Shown here: positions 35,533 through 47,686 of the stretch, piece by piece | Position numbering within the stretch: position 1 is the first letter of the stretch | How the letters are laid out: each line of letters opens with the position of its first letter | Source of the DNA: Hypericum androsaemum | Taxonomy: Eukaryota; Streptophyta; Magnoliopsida; Malpighiales; Hypericaceae | Assembly: GCA_963995505.1 (NCBI GenBank) | Contig: OZ023190.1 | Span: 6,342,516-6,406,515, forward strand | Length of the DNA stretch: 64,000 nt | Direction: 5' to 3' | Notes under the pieces: generated by a model | Seen by the model: the letters and a program-made list of their open reading frames with translations, nothing else | Told to the model about the DNA's origin: nothing | Database searches by the model: none | Position numbers and translations under genes: made by a program

Positions 35533-38500
35533 TTATCTAGGTGACATGGTGGAATAACTGCAGGTGGCAAGAGAGGAAGGAAGATGAGTAGTAGCAGTAG
35601 TAGCGGTAGACATGAGGTAAGCACTAGCAGATTGGTTAAACTCTCTCCTCATCGCCCTGTACACTTGGTCCAGTCCTTCCTCGATCAGCTCCAACACGGT
35701 CTGAGGCATTGGTGGGACGTTGACTTCCATTGACCCTTCCAGCATTTTCACCACCTCCCCCATTGATGGCCTCGTCGCCACCTCGTCCTGGATGCACCAG
35801 AATGCCACCTTCAGTGTCCTCATCAGCTCTTCCTCCTTCACCGACCCTTCCATTCTCCTGTCCGCCACTTTCGCTGCCGTTCCTTCCTTCATTCCCTGCG
35901 AAAAAGATGTTTAACGACATTTGATCTAATGACATAAGGTGTAGAAATGAATTGACGGAGGCCCACCTTGAAGGCCCATCCAGGATAGAAGAAGTCCTCA
36001 GCGTCTAATGACATATCCAAGTTCCTCCTTCCACCAACAATCTCCAACAGAAGCATTCCGTAGCTATAAACGTCAGCCTTCACTGTGATCGGCCTATTGC
36101 TGACCCATTCCGGCGCCAAGTAGCCTCTGGTCCCTCTCACCATCGTCACAACATGGGAATGCTCTCTCCCCATGAGCTTAGCCAGCCCGAAATCCGACAC
36201 CTTGGGGCAGAAGTTGTCGTCCAACAGAATGTTCTCCGGCTTGATGTCGCAGTGGATTATCCGGTTCCTGCACTGCTCGTGGAAGTAGGCGATCCCCTGC
36301 GCGGTGCCAATGGCTATGTTGAACCTGGTAGGCCAGTCGAGCAGCCTGTCACGGAAGGTGGACAGAGGAAAGATCCATTTGTCTAGTGATCCATTCTTCA
36401 TGAACTCGTACACAAGAAGGCTGCAATTCACAACAAAAGTTGCTGTTAGCAAGTTCTCGAATTCGAAGTACTCTGATATCATGTAAGAAGAAACAATCTC
36501 CATTACCGTTGCGATCCCTCGGAACAATAGCCGCAGAGCCGGACCAAGTTCATGTGATGCATGGAGCCTATGGTGTTCACCTCAGTTACAAACTCCTTCT
36601 CCCCATGAGGTAGAACCTTGTCAAGCTTCTTCACTGCAACCAAAGTCCCATCCCCTAGGCTTCCTTTGTACACGCTCCCGAATCCCCCTGTTCCGAGTAG
36701 CTGAAAGAAATTGGAAGTACGGATCTGCAAGTCGCGGTAGCTGAAGTTGATCGGAGCACCCGAAAGGAGGCAGGCGTTCTGCATTGCCCTTTTCAGGCTT
36801 CTCCGCCTCTGCACGCTGTAATACAGCAGTAGGCTGAGGAGCCCCACGAGCAGTATCATACTGAGAACAATGGGAAGCACCAAGACCTTATGTTGCGCAA
36901 TTGCGGACCCTGTATTCGATCCACCAGGAGCCAATGACGCGTTCGGGGAGACCTTGACGAAAAGGGTCGAGCCAGCATCTTCGTATCCGCCGAAATCCAG
37001 GCTCCTCAGGTGCCAACAATAAGGCTTTTCGTCATCTAGACCGTACACAGAGGCCACACACTCGCAGTCTGATAAACAGGCATCACCACATTTGGATACC
37101 GGCAGACTGTCGCTGTAATTCGCAATGACCGATGATTCGGAGAAGTAGTAGCTTGTCTGCTGCACCGTTGCGATCTTGAACTCTTCTGATGTCCCGTTGG
37201 ATTCGCATTTCCCGACCGTCGGTAGGCTCTCCGCGCATTCGAGGCCGATCCCCGACCTAGAATTAGCACCAGGAAGGCAAGTACAAGAGGCGTTCGTCTT
37301 GCTCCTGTCCAAATTACATATCCCATTCCCGCAAGTCCCTGGAATGTTGCATGGATTGGACACGGCAGCCCATTCGGGCACCCACTGGCTCGACCCGTTC
37401 ATGTCATTGTCCCATTTATACAGCCTCAAGTTGCCATTAGTCTCGAGTATCAGCCTCCTCAGGACCGCTGACCGGGTTGACTTATTGACAGCCGAGGCCA
37501 GCCCATTGTAATCACCATCATTCTTGTACACATACACGGCTCCGTTGGAGGACTCCCCGTAGACAATCCCGAAGCTTCCGGCATCGTCCACGACCGCTAC
37601 AACCTCCCCCGTGACGTTCGAAATGTCGGGTCCGGTCCAGTAGGATAAGTTGGAAATGTCTGAACCCGCTGGCCCCGGCAAGTTGTAGGTAAGTGCAAGG
37701 CTAAGTGAAGTAGGTTGCTGCAGCATCTTGACGGAGTAGTAACTTCCCGTTCGAGGCGAATTCGGAGTGTTTAGCTCGAGGGAGACGGTGAGGGGCTGGT
37801 TTGGGAGGAGGGTATCTGATGGGTGGGAGAAGCTTTCCCAAGCTGGAATGGTAGCGTTGTTGGTGAGCTTCTGGAGGACGAGATTGCCTGTTTCTTCCAT
37901 GGATGCATGTTGGACGCCGGCGCCGGAGGTCTTGGACGTCCATACGGTGGTGCCCCGGTCGGCGATGATCAGGTTGCCGGTGGTGTCTAGCTCCAGGTAT
38001 GCTTCTTTCGTCACCGGAGAGTTTCTAAATTATTAGATGGTCGCAGAATATTGAGCAATAATTAATTGGTTGGTGATATTTTCTTATTAGGACAAAAACG
38101 TTCAAAAAAATAAATGCATTTCAGAGGTGAAAAAAACTAAAAAATCGATTTTTCTTTTCATTCCACAACTGCGGCCGTTTTTCTCAATGAATTGTAAGCT
38201 CTTATAAACATAGTAGGTCTTACAAATTCAAAAAAAAAATTAGGATTATATTATTTTTGTTGTTGACCTACTCCCAAGTCACTTTAGTTATTCTTTCTTT
38301 TCTTAATATGAAGTCCCTTTCCATATCTTATCTTATCTTCTTTTTTAAAGGACTTTAATTATCTTACAGATGATAACATTTTTCAGTCAAAATACTTGAC
38401 TATTATTATTTATTCGAAATGTTCACTTAAGATCATGACTGTAACTTCCGTAAATTCTAATTTACTTGAAAAAGGATTTGAGGGCAGGTTTTAGTAGTAA

Positions 38501-39059
38501 ATAATTACAATTAAGCAATAGTCATTAATGCAAGAGCAATATACAATATAAACGATATTGTGCAACCACGGAATTGATTTGCTGTGATAAAATATTGAAA
38601 TTATAAAGTAATTGAGATATATACAAAATTTAATTCAATATAAATAGTACTCTTCAACATTTATCTCCCATAATACTCCAAGATATGATCACATAAGAAA
38701 AGAACAAAGATATTCTTCCGCTCTGCTATTGCATGATCCGATGCTCAGAGGAGCCAAGCAAGCTAGCTACTAGGACATAGAAGGTGCTCATGAAGACGAA
38801 AGTGTTACCTATTAGCGGACCAAACAATGGTCCGATCTCCGGGCAACCGCGCGAACCAAATGGCAACCTCAAACTTGTCGTCGCCACTGTCCGATGCCTT
38901 GGTAAACCCGAACGCGAAAGTTCCATTATCAGACACCCAGGTGTCTCGATTGTCACTGGCCGAAAGCCTCGAACCTAGACTAATCTGCCCTCCCATGCAA
39001 GCTCGTACTAGTGACCCACAAACATACAGCAAACCCACCAAGCAATATTTAGCAAACAT
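35533..39059 (-). CDS. G-type lectin S-receptor-like serine/threonine kinase (At5g24080-like), complete
   Basis: Four exons: 39059-38809, 38024-36507, 36420-35967, 35895-35533, all joining in phase to 861 codons. It has a signal peptide (MFAKYCLVGLLYVCGS), a B-lectin domain from about residue 30, and a cysteine-rich EGF/PAN-like region (CNIPGTCGNGICNL; CGDACLSDCECVASVYG). A single membrane helix lies near residues 462-485 (VLVLPIVLSMILLVGLLSLL). The kinase domain has GTGGFGSVYKG, VAVKKLD, HCDIKPENILLDD, DFGLAK and APEWVSNRPITVKADVYSYG. HCD in place of HRD makes it a non-RD kinase, a class often linked to pattern-recognition signalling. The C-terminus (SYSTMSPR) matches the Arabidopsis homologue. 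It would act as a plasma-membrane receptor; the ligand is unknown. Closely related to At5g24080 by recalled similarity. Confidence 0.95.
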
Positions 39060-39132
39060 CCTTGTAATTTGTTTTAGGGGAGAATGAAGAACACAAGGTG
39101 AAGCTGGGCGGGCTGGCTGGCTGGCTAGCTAG

Positions 39133-39145
39133 CTATTTATTAATA
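39133..39145 (-). promoter_or_regulatory. TATA-like box upstream of the receptor kinase
   Basis: The minus strand reads TATTAATAAATA about 75 bp before the start codon at 39059, next to a GCTGGCTGGCTAGCTAG repeat (39105-39132). Position and sequence suit a core promoter. Confidence 0.45.
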
Positions 39146-40799
39146 GCGAGTGCATTATTTTGTGAATGCGATAGGATGTTTGAGACGAGGATTAAATGAG
39201 GAAATGAGGTGATCGTAGAGGGTCTTTTTGGAAACTTTGTCCAAGTAAGGCGGAAAAAGTCGGGAGTAACAGGGGGTACGTGTAGTGGTGGGTGAGCTAC
39301 ATCTTTGACAAAGGAACGGATGGTCGGTCGCCGAGGCCAGGGCCGGAAGTGGATGTTCCTGGCCACGTGGTGCTTTATTTGCGGTGTTCAAATGGGACTT
39401 TTGAGCAGCCACCAAAAGTTGGTTTCTATAACAATTCTTATTATACACAGGGAAGTTGGGTGACCATAAATTTTCGAATCCGAATCCAAATCCAAATCCA
39501 AATCTGAAATTCAACATTTATGATGTAATGGGTTTGATTTTGGATCTCGGTAACCAAAACTTGTATATCTTTTATTCTCTCGAGAAAAACAACAAGCAAC
39601 ACCCCAAGTTCAAGTGGGAAACAGAAACACTACTGATAAGCTTATATGAAAGCATATAAGCCAGCATAGATTAGCAAAAAATATCACCATGTGCTTCAAA
39701 GATCATGGAAACAGATTGTCGTGTTGCCTTCATCTTTCTACATGATCCTCGGGTGATAGATTAGCAACTCTATTCTTAATCGAGGACATTAGAGAACAAC
39801 TTCAAGCCTTACCTTTATGCATAATCCAATATGGTCCTAGACTTTACAATAGGATTGTGGATTAGGTACGTCGCATATGTAAAATGCACTCCCTTCCGGA
39901 AGATTGAGTTACATCATATCCTCTTGAACTAAAAATACTTTATTGTTCTCAGATTTTCCAACTCAATAAAATTAAATAATACTTTATAGAACTCTAAAAG
40001 GCCGATCATTGACATTTACAAGTACTACATCAAGATCGACCTCATGGTGGGGACCACTCTAGGGGACCTTGACGCTAAAATAATATGATAGTTTCTAGTG
40101 AAAAACTATTTAGGAATAATTTTTCTGCAACCAATATGACATATGCAACGCCTAATTTTTTAAGACACTGCAAGACCATAATAAGAGAATTTTTTTTAAA
40201 AAGAAAATACTTCAATTTCGATGATCAACTGTTTCCTTAAAGTCCTTATGCTAAGCAATTGAAATAAATTAATAAATCTTAAAAGGCCGAAATAAATAAA
40301 AGTAACAAAAAGACAAAAAATCAAAACTTAACTATTTATTTTAACTAAAGATAATGTGCTTATGCTATGTTAGCATGATTATGCGATTGTAGCTAACAAC
40401 CATGTTGCATTATTCTGATAGGCACCTTCGATTGGCATTGGCAAGATCAATCAGTTGTTTGCGGCGTGGTGAGGGCCAGACCGATACTTAAATTTAATCC
40501 ATCTAGATTTTCAAAATTTTATTACTAATTAAAATCATATTATAAATACTTGCAAACTATAAAAGAGTAAATAAGTGGGGAAGGACTGGAATGATAGTGT
40601 ATGTTCAAGTTGAAGAACATTGATTATGTGTTTCTGAATGGTAACTTAATTAAAAAAATGTGTTTCTGATTGATAAAAGAGCAGGATATTGGAGGTGCAA
40701 TCTATTAATATGATAAAAGAGTCGCACCCAGAAAGGAGGAGGAACAATTAATTCTAAAAAAATAAGTAGGAGGAACAACGAGAGAGTCCAGGCCGAGGC
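39146..40799. other. Intergenic, no gene seen
   Basis: Mostly AT-rich. It holds the distal promoter of the receptor kinase. A short hexamer-like run (AATCCA repeated) lies at 39476-39502. No coding or transposon signature was recognised. Confidence 0.5.
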
Positions 40800-41153
40800 G
40801 AATGGTCTCTATCGGCCAACATGGTGGGCTGAAGGCCCATATATAAACTTGCCCCCTATTCGTGTTTTAACCGATATGAGATTCTCAATATGTCCCTTCA
40901 AACGAGACCCATCTGGGGTCAAAGATTGTACTGGCTTTGACTTCACCAAAGTGCGGCACGGGCTTTGATTTCACCAATGTGTGAGAAATGGGGGTCGTGC
41001 GAGTTCAACAATGGGCGCAGGATCAACCTGGCTCTGATACCATATTAGAATCTCCATATCTAACCCCAAACCTTAAGGCAATGGGTTGGTAGATTTTCCA
41101 CACTTATAAACTTGCTCCCCACTCGTGTTTTAACCGATGTGGGATGCTCAACA
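40800..41153 (-). mobile_element. TRIM-type miniature LTR retrotransposon
   Basis: Minus strand: a short LTR begins TGTTGAGCATCCCACATCGG at 41153 and is followed by the primer-binding site TGGTATCAGAGC (41042-41031). About 150 bp of internal sequence comes next. A second, more diverged LTR starts near 40890 and shares the ATCGGTTAAAACACGA word and the GGGGCAAGTTTATA-like word. There is no coding capacity. LTR plus primer site within 350 bp is the TRIM pattern. The far (left) edge is approximate. Confidence 0.65.
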
Positions 41154-42981
41154 ATTGTTCTTGTCATCTTCTACATCAATAAAAAAGTAAGATTATTGAT
41201 GTTAATTGTTTCAAGTTGTAAGAGAGTTTAATTTATTAATTAATTTTTTTTCAAAAAATAGATGATTTTGATTTTTTAATTATAGTGGAAGTTAATTTAA
41301 TATTTGAATTTGTCTTAACTATACATAAGTACCACAGAATCAAGATTTTTTTGAATAATTCTATAGTGATCTTGACAATATTTGAATCATTAATATTTCA
41401 AGTATACTATAAATTTAAAAATATATAATCATTGAATATAACAGTAGAAAAAACATATAATATTTTCGGAGTTTTTAACCGATTTTTTCCAGCTTAGACC
41501 TGTGTTCGAACTGCATGTATGGAATATTCTTGCAACTTGTAATGAGATCTTGCACGATAAGTTAAATAATAAAGGGTAACTCCATTATTTAGATGAGAAT
41601 AGGTACCGAATCGCAATTATCTAACGTACTAAAGGAGGACGCCAATTTTGGGACCAGTTGGTTTAAGGTCGTAGTCCATTTTTGGCTTTTGTCCCACACA
41701 TTTTGCATCTTGTCTATTTCATTCGCCGACAGCCTCCGGGGACCAAATTTCATTTATTTTTATTTTTCTTGGAAATTTCCCGTTAATAGTTTTGCTTCTA
41801 CTTATAAAAAAATAGTTTTGTTTCTATGAAAGCGATTTTATACTACTTTTTCAAACATTTTATTGTTGTCAAATTTGAACTCGTTAGAATTGGAGTTTTG
41901 GTGGATGTAGAAATCTGAATTATCTACCCCAAGAGTACTAGGTTATTTGTACATTTATATGATAGTAATGTCACCATTTCACCTTTGCACGTCCCAATGT
42001 TCCTATTTTATATACTTTTGGTAGGATGTTCCTTTTGTATCTTATACTATAGATTTTGGCACTTTTCCATACAAATGCATCATTATACGAATTTTGAAAT
42101 TTGTTACACCCTTAAGATTTAAACGTGGTTGGAAAATATTATTTGAATAGTAATACCATTGTATATCATCTGGTTTTAAATAATGGAATTTATCCACAAC
42201 GATAAAATTACTTTGGAGGCAGATAAAATATAATGTCTTAGATGACTGGTTGGTTTGAGTGTGTGCAGCTTCAGTTAGCATGTATGCATCAAAATCATGA
42301 CATAATCTATGGAGCTGACAAGGCTAAACCAAATTTTAATGAAACCAACATAAATTGTCTTCAAATGTTTGAATGATTCTTCTTCCAAGGATATTCATTA
42401 GCATCAGGCTGATGCAATATGTTCCATTAAATTTAGTTGCTTTGTTTTTTGTCCATACTACCTAAAACCGACTAATACAAATTCAAGTTAACATAGAAAC
42501 TAGGAAGCAGTATCTTGTTTTTGTTTTTGTTTTTTGGTCCATTCTTCTTCTAAATGTTTATTGGTCGTTAACGTAGAAACTAGGAAGCTAACAAGCAGTA
42601 TTCAAGCTATGGTTTAAGGTTATTTAAAGTGCAGATCATTAAGTACAATATGCAAGGAATGATGGCTTGCAGTTTGTGGTTTTGGCGCTACTGAATAAAA
42701 TAATGAACTAAAGAAGCCAATGAAGATAAAGAGGGACTCTTGTCTATATGCAAGCTCAAGTAAAGCATGATTTAAAGACAGGTAGGGCAGAGGAGTGATG
42801 CAACAGTATACAATAGATGCCTGTGGGCCTGTAGGTTCTCCCCTTTGCCCTCCTTTTTTTTTTTCTCTATATCAATTATCAAAATCATGTCTTCTACTAG
42901 ACAACCACATATCCAATTGCTCACAGGGACAGAGGATATATATTAGAAAAGTGGTGGAGGAGGTCTTTTGTAAGTACCAAC
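41154..42981. other. Intergenic and upstream region of the MAKR gene
   Basis: AT-rich, without a recognisable gene or element. A poly-T tract lies at about 42855. Two short direct copies of 'aacatagaaactaggaag'/'aacgtagaaactaggaag' lie at about 42490 and 42570. Regulatory sequence for the plus-strand gene is presumably here. Confidence 0.45.
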
Positions 42982-43623
42982 ATGGAGAACTCACCGAGTC
43001 TTTCTATTGAGAGCTTCTCATACAGGTGGCTGGTAAACCTGAAACCATCCCTGGAGAGCTTGGAGAATTCCCTGAGTCCTTCTCTTGATGCATCCGATGA
43101 AGCGTCTTTCATTGAAATGGACCCGAAAATGCCGCCCTCCAAGAGGTTCTTCAGGAACTCTTATGACTTCAACTTCGACTTCCCCGCATCATTAGAATCA
43201 CAGCTTACCATGGTCCATGCCGATGAGCTCTTTTCCAATGGTTATGTCAAGCCTGTCTTCGTCGATCCGACGAACATTGGGGCTTACGAGGTTTTGGATT
43301 CCAGCCCCCCGATGCTTCCTGCCTCCTCACAGGAACGAAATTCCACATTTTCGAACCCGGAGAGCCGTTGTTCTTCATTTAGAAGGTCAAAACAGATGCT
43401 TCAGAAGTACTTGGGTTTCCTGAGGCCGTTGTTTCGAAGAGTAGGTCAAAGGACAAGGAAGGGTCGGATACATTCAGCAACAACAACTCCAAGGATAAGC
43501 GTGGCTTACTCGGTTGATGATTGGCGGAAGTCCTGCGATTCGGATTGCTCGATTTCCGAAGCAGTTCTTCATTGCAAAAGATCAATAGTTAGCAAGTCAA
43601 AAGATTCTCTCTCATTTTTGTAA
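42982..43623 (+). CDS. MAKR6: Probable membrane-associated kinase regulator (MAKR6-like)
   Basis: A single-exon gene of 213 codons starting MENSPSLSIESFSYRWLVNL. The SIESFSYxWLVNLKP opening is the hallmark of MAKR proteins, relatives of BKI1. A basic patch (RPLFRRVGQRTRKGR, about residues 147-162) fits the lysine/arginine-rich membrane hook of the family. The serine-rich C-terminus (CSISEAVLHCKRSI) is also typical. BKI1 inhibits the BRI1 receptor kinase at the plasma membrane, and other MAKRs tune receptor-kinase signalling; the role here is inferred from that. It appears complete, with a stop at 43621-43623. MAKR6 is the closest member I recall, but assignment within the family is less certain than the family itself. 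Confidence 0.85.
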   Translation: MENSPSLSIESFSYRWLVNLKPSLESLENSLSPSLDASDEASFIEMDPKMPPSKRFFRNSYDFNFDFPASLESQLTMVHADELFSNGYVKPVFVDPTNIGAYEVLDSSPPMLPASSQERNSTFSNPESRCSSFRRSKQMLQKYLGFLRPLFRRVGQRTRKGRIHSATTTPRISVAYSVDDWRKSCDSDCSISEAVLHCKRSIVSKSKDSLSFL

Positions 43624-45336
43624 AGTTTTAGTTAATGGAATCAGAACTACCTTAATCTGGCTGCTGTTGTTGTTGATTGGACTACCGTAGGCTATCTATC
43701 TTCTTTTTTTGAAGGGCGAAGTTTCTGAATTGTGAAATTTTATGCCTTAGTTAAGTTTCGATGAACTACAAAGAGTACTACGTAAGTGACAGAGAGAAAG
43801 TTGCTTTACAGATTGCAGGTCAGTGTTAGTTCTTTCCATACTTGTGGGTTGTTCTTGGCACGTGAGGGGTTAATTTTTGGTTTTGTTCGATCATTAATAA
43901 CTGGATTATTTTTAGATAATACTAGATAGAAAAAAAACTCATAAGAAGTCCTATTGAAACCAAGAAATAGAAGGGTGTTTGCCATCCACACTAGAATAAA
44001 TAGAGTTTTCTGAAAAAACCTGCTAGTGGAGGAAGACTTCCTAGGGATAAGAGACATTGGGCTAACCAGAGGGCCATGTTGCAATGTTCATATCAAACTT
44101 AAAATTTTCGATGAATTTTCTGCATTTATAAGCAAACATTAGCACACTCGCAATTAGTGTAATTTCAACAGTTCTAGTTCACTAGGAAAGAATGTTTCGA
44201 AACATGGTAATTAATCAATAAGCATTGCAGTTACAATTTTCCTCTGCATCTCCGAGCAATTGATCTTTAGCTGTATGATAGGGTAGCCCCTTTTAGGAAA
44301 AAAAGTAATGAAAATACCATGGGAAGGTGACCATGCCAATAAGATATTGTTACTTTTATAAAAAAAAAAAGATATTGTTCAGCTGAAAATCAGACAACTA
44401 TTTTCTTTGTATGGAAAAAGAAAAAAGACAAATTTACAAAAGAAAATCTTTAAATCGGGTGACTGACATAAACACTCCATGCAGCTGGTCTAGTAGACAT
44501 CATGGTAATTCAAAAGGTTAAGGTTTGTTTTGTACTCATCTGATCATATCACGTCATAGACACCCAAATTCTGCTTTACAATACATGAGAGTGACTCCTC
44601 AAAAAAAGTAAAATGAACCGCAGATGAAAAGAAATACAATGGAGGAGGAGGAAAGCACACTTCACCATGGACAAGTTTCCTTGTGTGGTAAGTAACTAGT
44701 GCTCCCTCGCCTAACATTTACTAGGGTCCACTATTAAATTTATACTCTAAGAAAAGACCTCATGTGCAAAACGATTTTACATATTAAGCCTTTCGTTGTA
44801 ATAAAGTTAAATTTATCTTATTTTTACATACCACTATCTTGTGATGTTCAATTTTCTAAGTAAAGGATGAAAGTTTTATATGACAACCAAGTGACACTCT
44901 TGATTTAAAAAAACAAAGTGCTGCTCTTTAACCTCACTTACAAGAGTTATCCTAAGTATTATGCCACATCATAAAATTGTATTTATGCCACATCATTCAT
45001 TTTAGGCAACCATTTTATTAATTTGAGGAAAAATGAAAAATACAATAATATTCAGATTAAAATATGAATAGAGAGAAATTCAGCGGCGTCTGGCACATAG
45101 ATAAAAATAGTGACGTAACATACAAGATAGTTTAAGTAAGTGTCAATTATTATCAATTGGGTAAAATCTTTATCATTTAAGTGTGCCAAACACGAAACGA
45201 AACGATAAGGTAAAAAAGTAAATATTAAGCTAGTAATAATATGGTCAACGATAAATTTTACTATGGTTACCCTATTGAATTGTTTATTTTACCTACTTTA
45301 AGTTGTACGGATCCGAACGTACCAATCAATTATGGT
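43624..45336. other. Intergenic, no gene seen
   Basis: AT-rich sequence with poly-A/T tracts. No transposon termini or coding motifs could be identified. Includes the 3' UTR of the MAKR gene. Confidence 0.5.
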
Positions 45337-46130
45337 TGTTTGGAAATCGCCCATAAGAGAATAACAACGCGCAAAGAGCACGAATACAAGATATATCGTG
45401 GTTCGGCCTAATGCTTACGTCCACGAGAAGAAAGAAGAACTTTTATTGATGAGTAGTAGTCATAAAATCATACATGAACTAAGGTAATCATGAAGTCATA
45501 CATGAACTAAGGTAACATGTATTTATATAATAGACAAACACTTATACACCAAGAAAATTATCTAGGTCGTCCTAGGAATCCAAAACAAGAGTCCGAGCAA
45601 AACAGGAAAAATGACACGCGTAGGACCTGGTGGCCGCCAACCAGTTGGCGTCCGCTAATAGCAACCTACTGCCAACCAATTGGCTGACTCCAATGAGTTG
45701 GCTTGCTCCAGCCAACACTGACAAATCTTCGTTCTTGCTTTTCTCGATATATCCCAACAATCTCCACCTTGGCGAGAAACCATCCTATGGAAGAACCATG
45801 AAGGTCCACCCGAACTTCAACAAACTCTGCCTTGACGAAACACCGTCCCTTAGAGAACCATGTGATCTTGCGAAACTAAACCGACTCTACCAACTCTACC
45901 TCAAACCATAGACACACTCATCCATCAATAAGACCATCTCTACTTTCTCTCCAACCTTTTCTTGGAAACAGCTCCCAAACTCGAGATCATAGCATCTTTC
46001 TCCACCTCAATTAACTCGCCTACAACCTTATAGATGTACCCACTATAATCCAAGCCTCCTAATGAAATTAAATTCCTCCCCAACTTCTGAACATGCCTAA
46101 TCCCATCCAATCCCACTTTCCCGGAACTCC
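45337..46130 (-). mobile_element. Internally deleted copia relic (3' LTR plus protease-region fragment)
   Basis: Minus strand: an LTR begins TGTTGGGATATATCGAG at 45759, preceded by the purine tract CCAAGGTGGAGAT (45760-45772). It runs to about 45337, where the far edge is uncertain. Upstream, around 46110-46030, the minus strand reads VQKLGRNLISLGGLDYSGYIYK, the block that follows the copia protease. Integrase, reverse transcriptase and RNase H are missing between the two, so most of pol is deleted. Confidence 0.65.
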
Positions 46131-46156
46131 CAACTTGTAATAATCGCTACCCAAAC

Positions 46157-47056
46157 ATGTGGCGGCGGAGGAGGACACCATTCAGTTTGGGAGTTTCTTT
46201 GCTCCTCCTGATCCTGGCGGTAGCTTGTTATGGCCCAGCGGCGGCGGCGGCCCGACCCATATGCAAGGCGTGGGTGGTCCAGGTCCAATCCATCCCCACC
46301 GACATGCCCCTCCTCCCCCGTGTCCCCGGCGTCTTCTCCACCAGTAACCCTCCTTTCATTCCCCTCTTCTAACTATGCGCTAGGATTTGAAGCGGTTACC
46401 TGTTATGACAGGGGACGTTCTGAGATGGTTGGCCGGGAATTCGAGCGAGAGCTTGGATGTTATTGCGTAGTACTGGCAGCTGAGGGCCAGCCCGGAGGAC
46501 CTGCGGTCCGGTGACTACGGCTATTCCGGGGACGATATGGACGGGTTCGGTGCTCGACAGGGCGCCGCGGTTCACAACGCCCTTCTGGATGCAGCTGATC
46601 GCAATGTCAGCATCAGGTACTCTATGGGAACTTCCTTGGACCTGTTAAAAGCTTAAGCAATAGTAAAGTAGCAGAGGTGGGTCATTTGTGGCCTAGGGAT
46701 AGAGTAGCGTGTCAGAATTTTCGTATCAAACCCTAAACATCGAAGCTATAGATATATGAAATGTTGCCAAGAGTGGGAAGTAATGGATGGTTTTTGGCTT
46801 GTGAATTGAGTGTTTTTGATGTTTTAAGTTTGTTGGATATGTTTCAGGCTTCTGCAGCATTCGGGTGTGTATCCAGAGTCCAGACTACACAAAAGAGCCG
46901 TCCGAGCTTGCTTCAGGAAGGCCGAACGTGAAAAATGTTACTTTGCTGCTCAGCCAGTGGTGGGGCTCGGGGATAGTCCACGCCAAAGTCTGGATATCGG
47001 ACAATCGAGATGTGTACATTGGGTCTGCTAACAATGATTGGAAGTCTCTCACTCAG
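46157..47056 (+). pseudogene. Phospholipase-D-like (PLD3/PLD4-type) pseudogene, truncated
   Basis: A hydrophobic signal-anchor-like N-terminus (PFSLGVSLLLLILAVACYG) opens at 46157. After a doubtful 40-bp gap, the frame continues from about 46385 as LPVMTGDVLRWLAGNSSESL. A TAG at 46468-46470 sits where relatives have Gln (VIA*YWQL). The exon ends AADRNVSIR|GT at about 46616. The next exon starts near 46849 (LLQHSGVYP), where a 7-bp extra segment at about 46874-46880 shifts the frame. It then continues as YTKEPSELASGRPNVKNVTL with the HKD motif HAKVWISD, ending DWKSLTQ|GT near 47056. The second half of the protein is absent; a copia fragment begins immediately after. Family: endolysosomal PLD-fold hydrolases. 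Non-functional. Confidence 0.75.
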
Positions 47057-47079
47057 GTTTCCTTGACATGTAATTCAGC

Positions 47080-47686
47080 TTCATGCAATTGTGTAGTATC
47101 AATCATACCGAGTTCTGTTTTCTTGTTCGTTTGTCTCGTTGAATGTAAAACACACTCTGAAATTGAAGCATCAATGGCTACTAAGGCTTTGAAAGGCTCA
47201 ACAACTTCTTCTCTTTGTTGTCCGAGTTGACTGATGGTAGGATTTGCTGGAAGGTCTGTAAGAAGAGGTTCGGTTTCAATATAAGACCAAAGATCTACGG
47301 ACTACATAAACACACTTGCATCTTGACAGCCCATATTTGGTAGTTTTCACCACCAAATGGTTGAGGGGCACTGACATTGAAGTTGCTAGATGACATGATG
47401 ATAATAGTAGGTGTTTTGATGAGGGAATTGGTTAGGATTTTTAAGGAAAAGAATGAACAAATAAAAATAGATTAGAACAAGTCCATTAAGACTAAAGCTA
47501 TGATACCATGTTGAATTGTGTAAGGAAATGTGGAAATTTCAGATGTGTTTATTCATCTTAAATGTCAACTTATATAACAGTAACAGTAACTTCATAACAA
47601 ACTTCTCCACTACTGCAGAACATGGGGGAGAAAACTAAGGAAGACATGGCTGCTAGCATAACATAATTCCTAAAATATCTCTAACA
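47080..47686 (-). mobile_element. 5' fragment of a copia element (LTR, primer site, gag start)
   Basis: Minus strand: a short LTR lies at 47686-47509 (178 bp; edges CA/TG on the plus strand). A primer-binding-like TGGTATCATAGC (47508-47497) follows. Gag starts at 47396 with MSSSNFNVSAPQPFGGENYQ and IWAVKMQ. An in-frame TAG follows soon after, and the sequence dissolves near 47080, next to the PLD exon. This explains the truncation of the PLD gene. Confidence 0.7.

Noticed and set aside
36036..37943. Open frames on other strands and frames across the receptor kinase
   Set aside because: They are shadows of a GC-rich coding exon with recognised domains on the minus strand.
41031..41042. tRNA gene suggested by TGGTATCAGAGC
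   Set aside because: This and the similar sites at 4244, 15127, 26000, 47497 and 54825 are 12-base primer-binding sites next to LTRs, with no cloverleaf around them.
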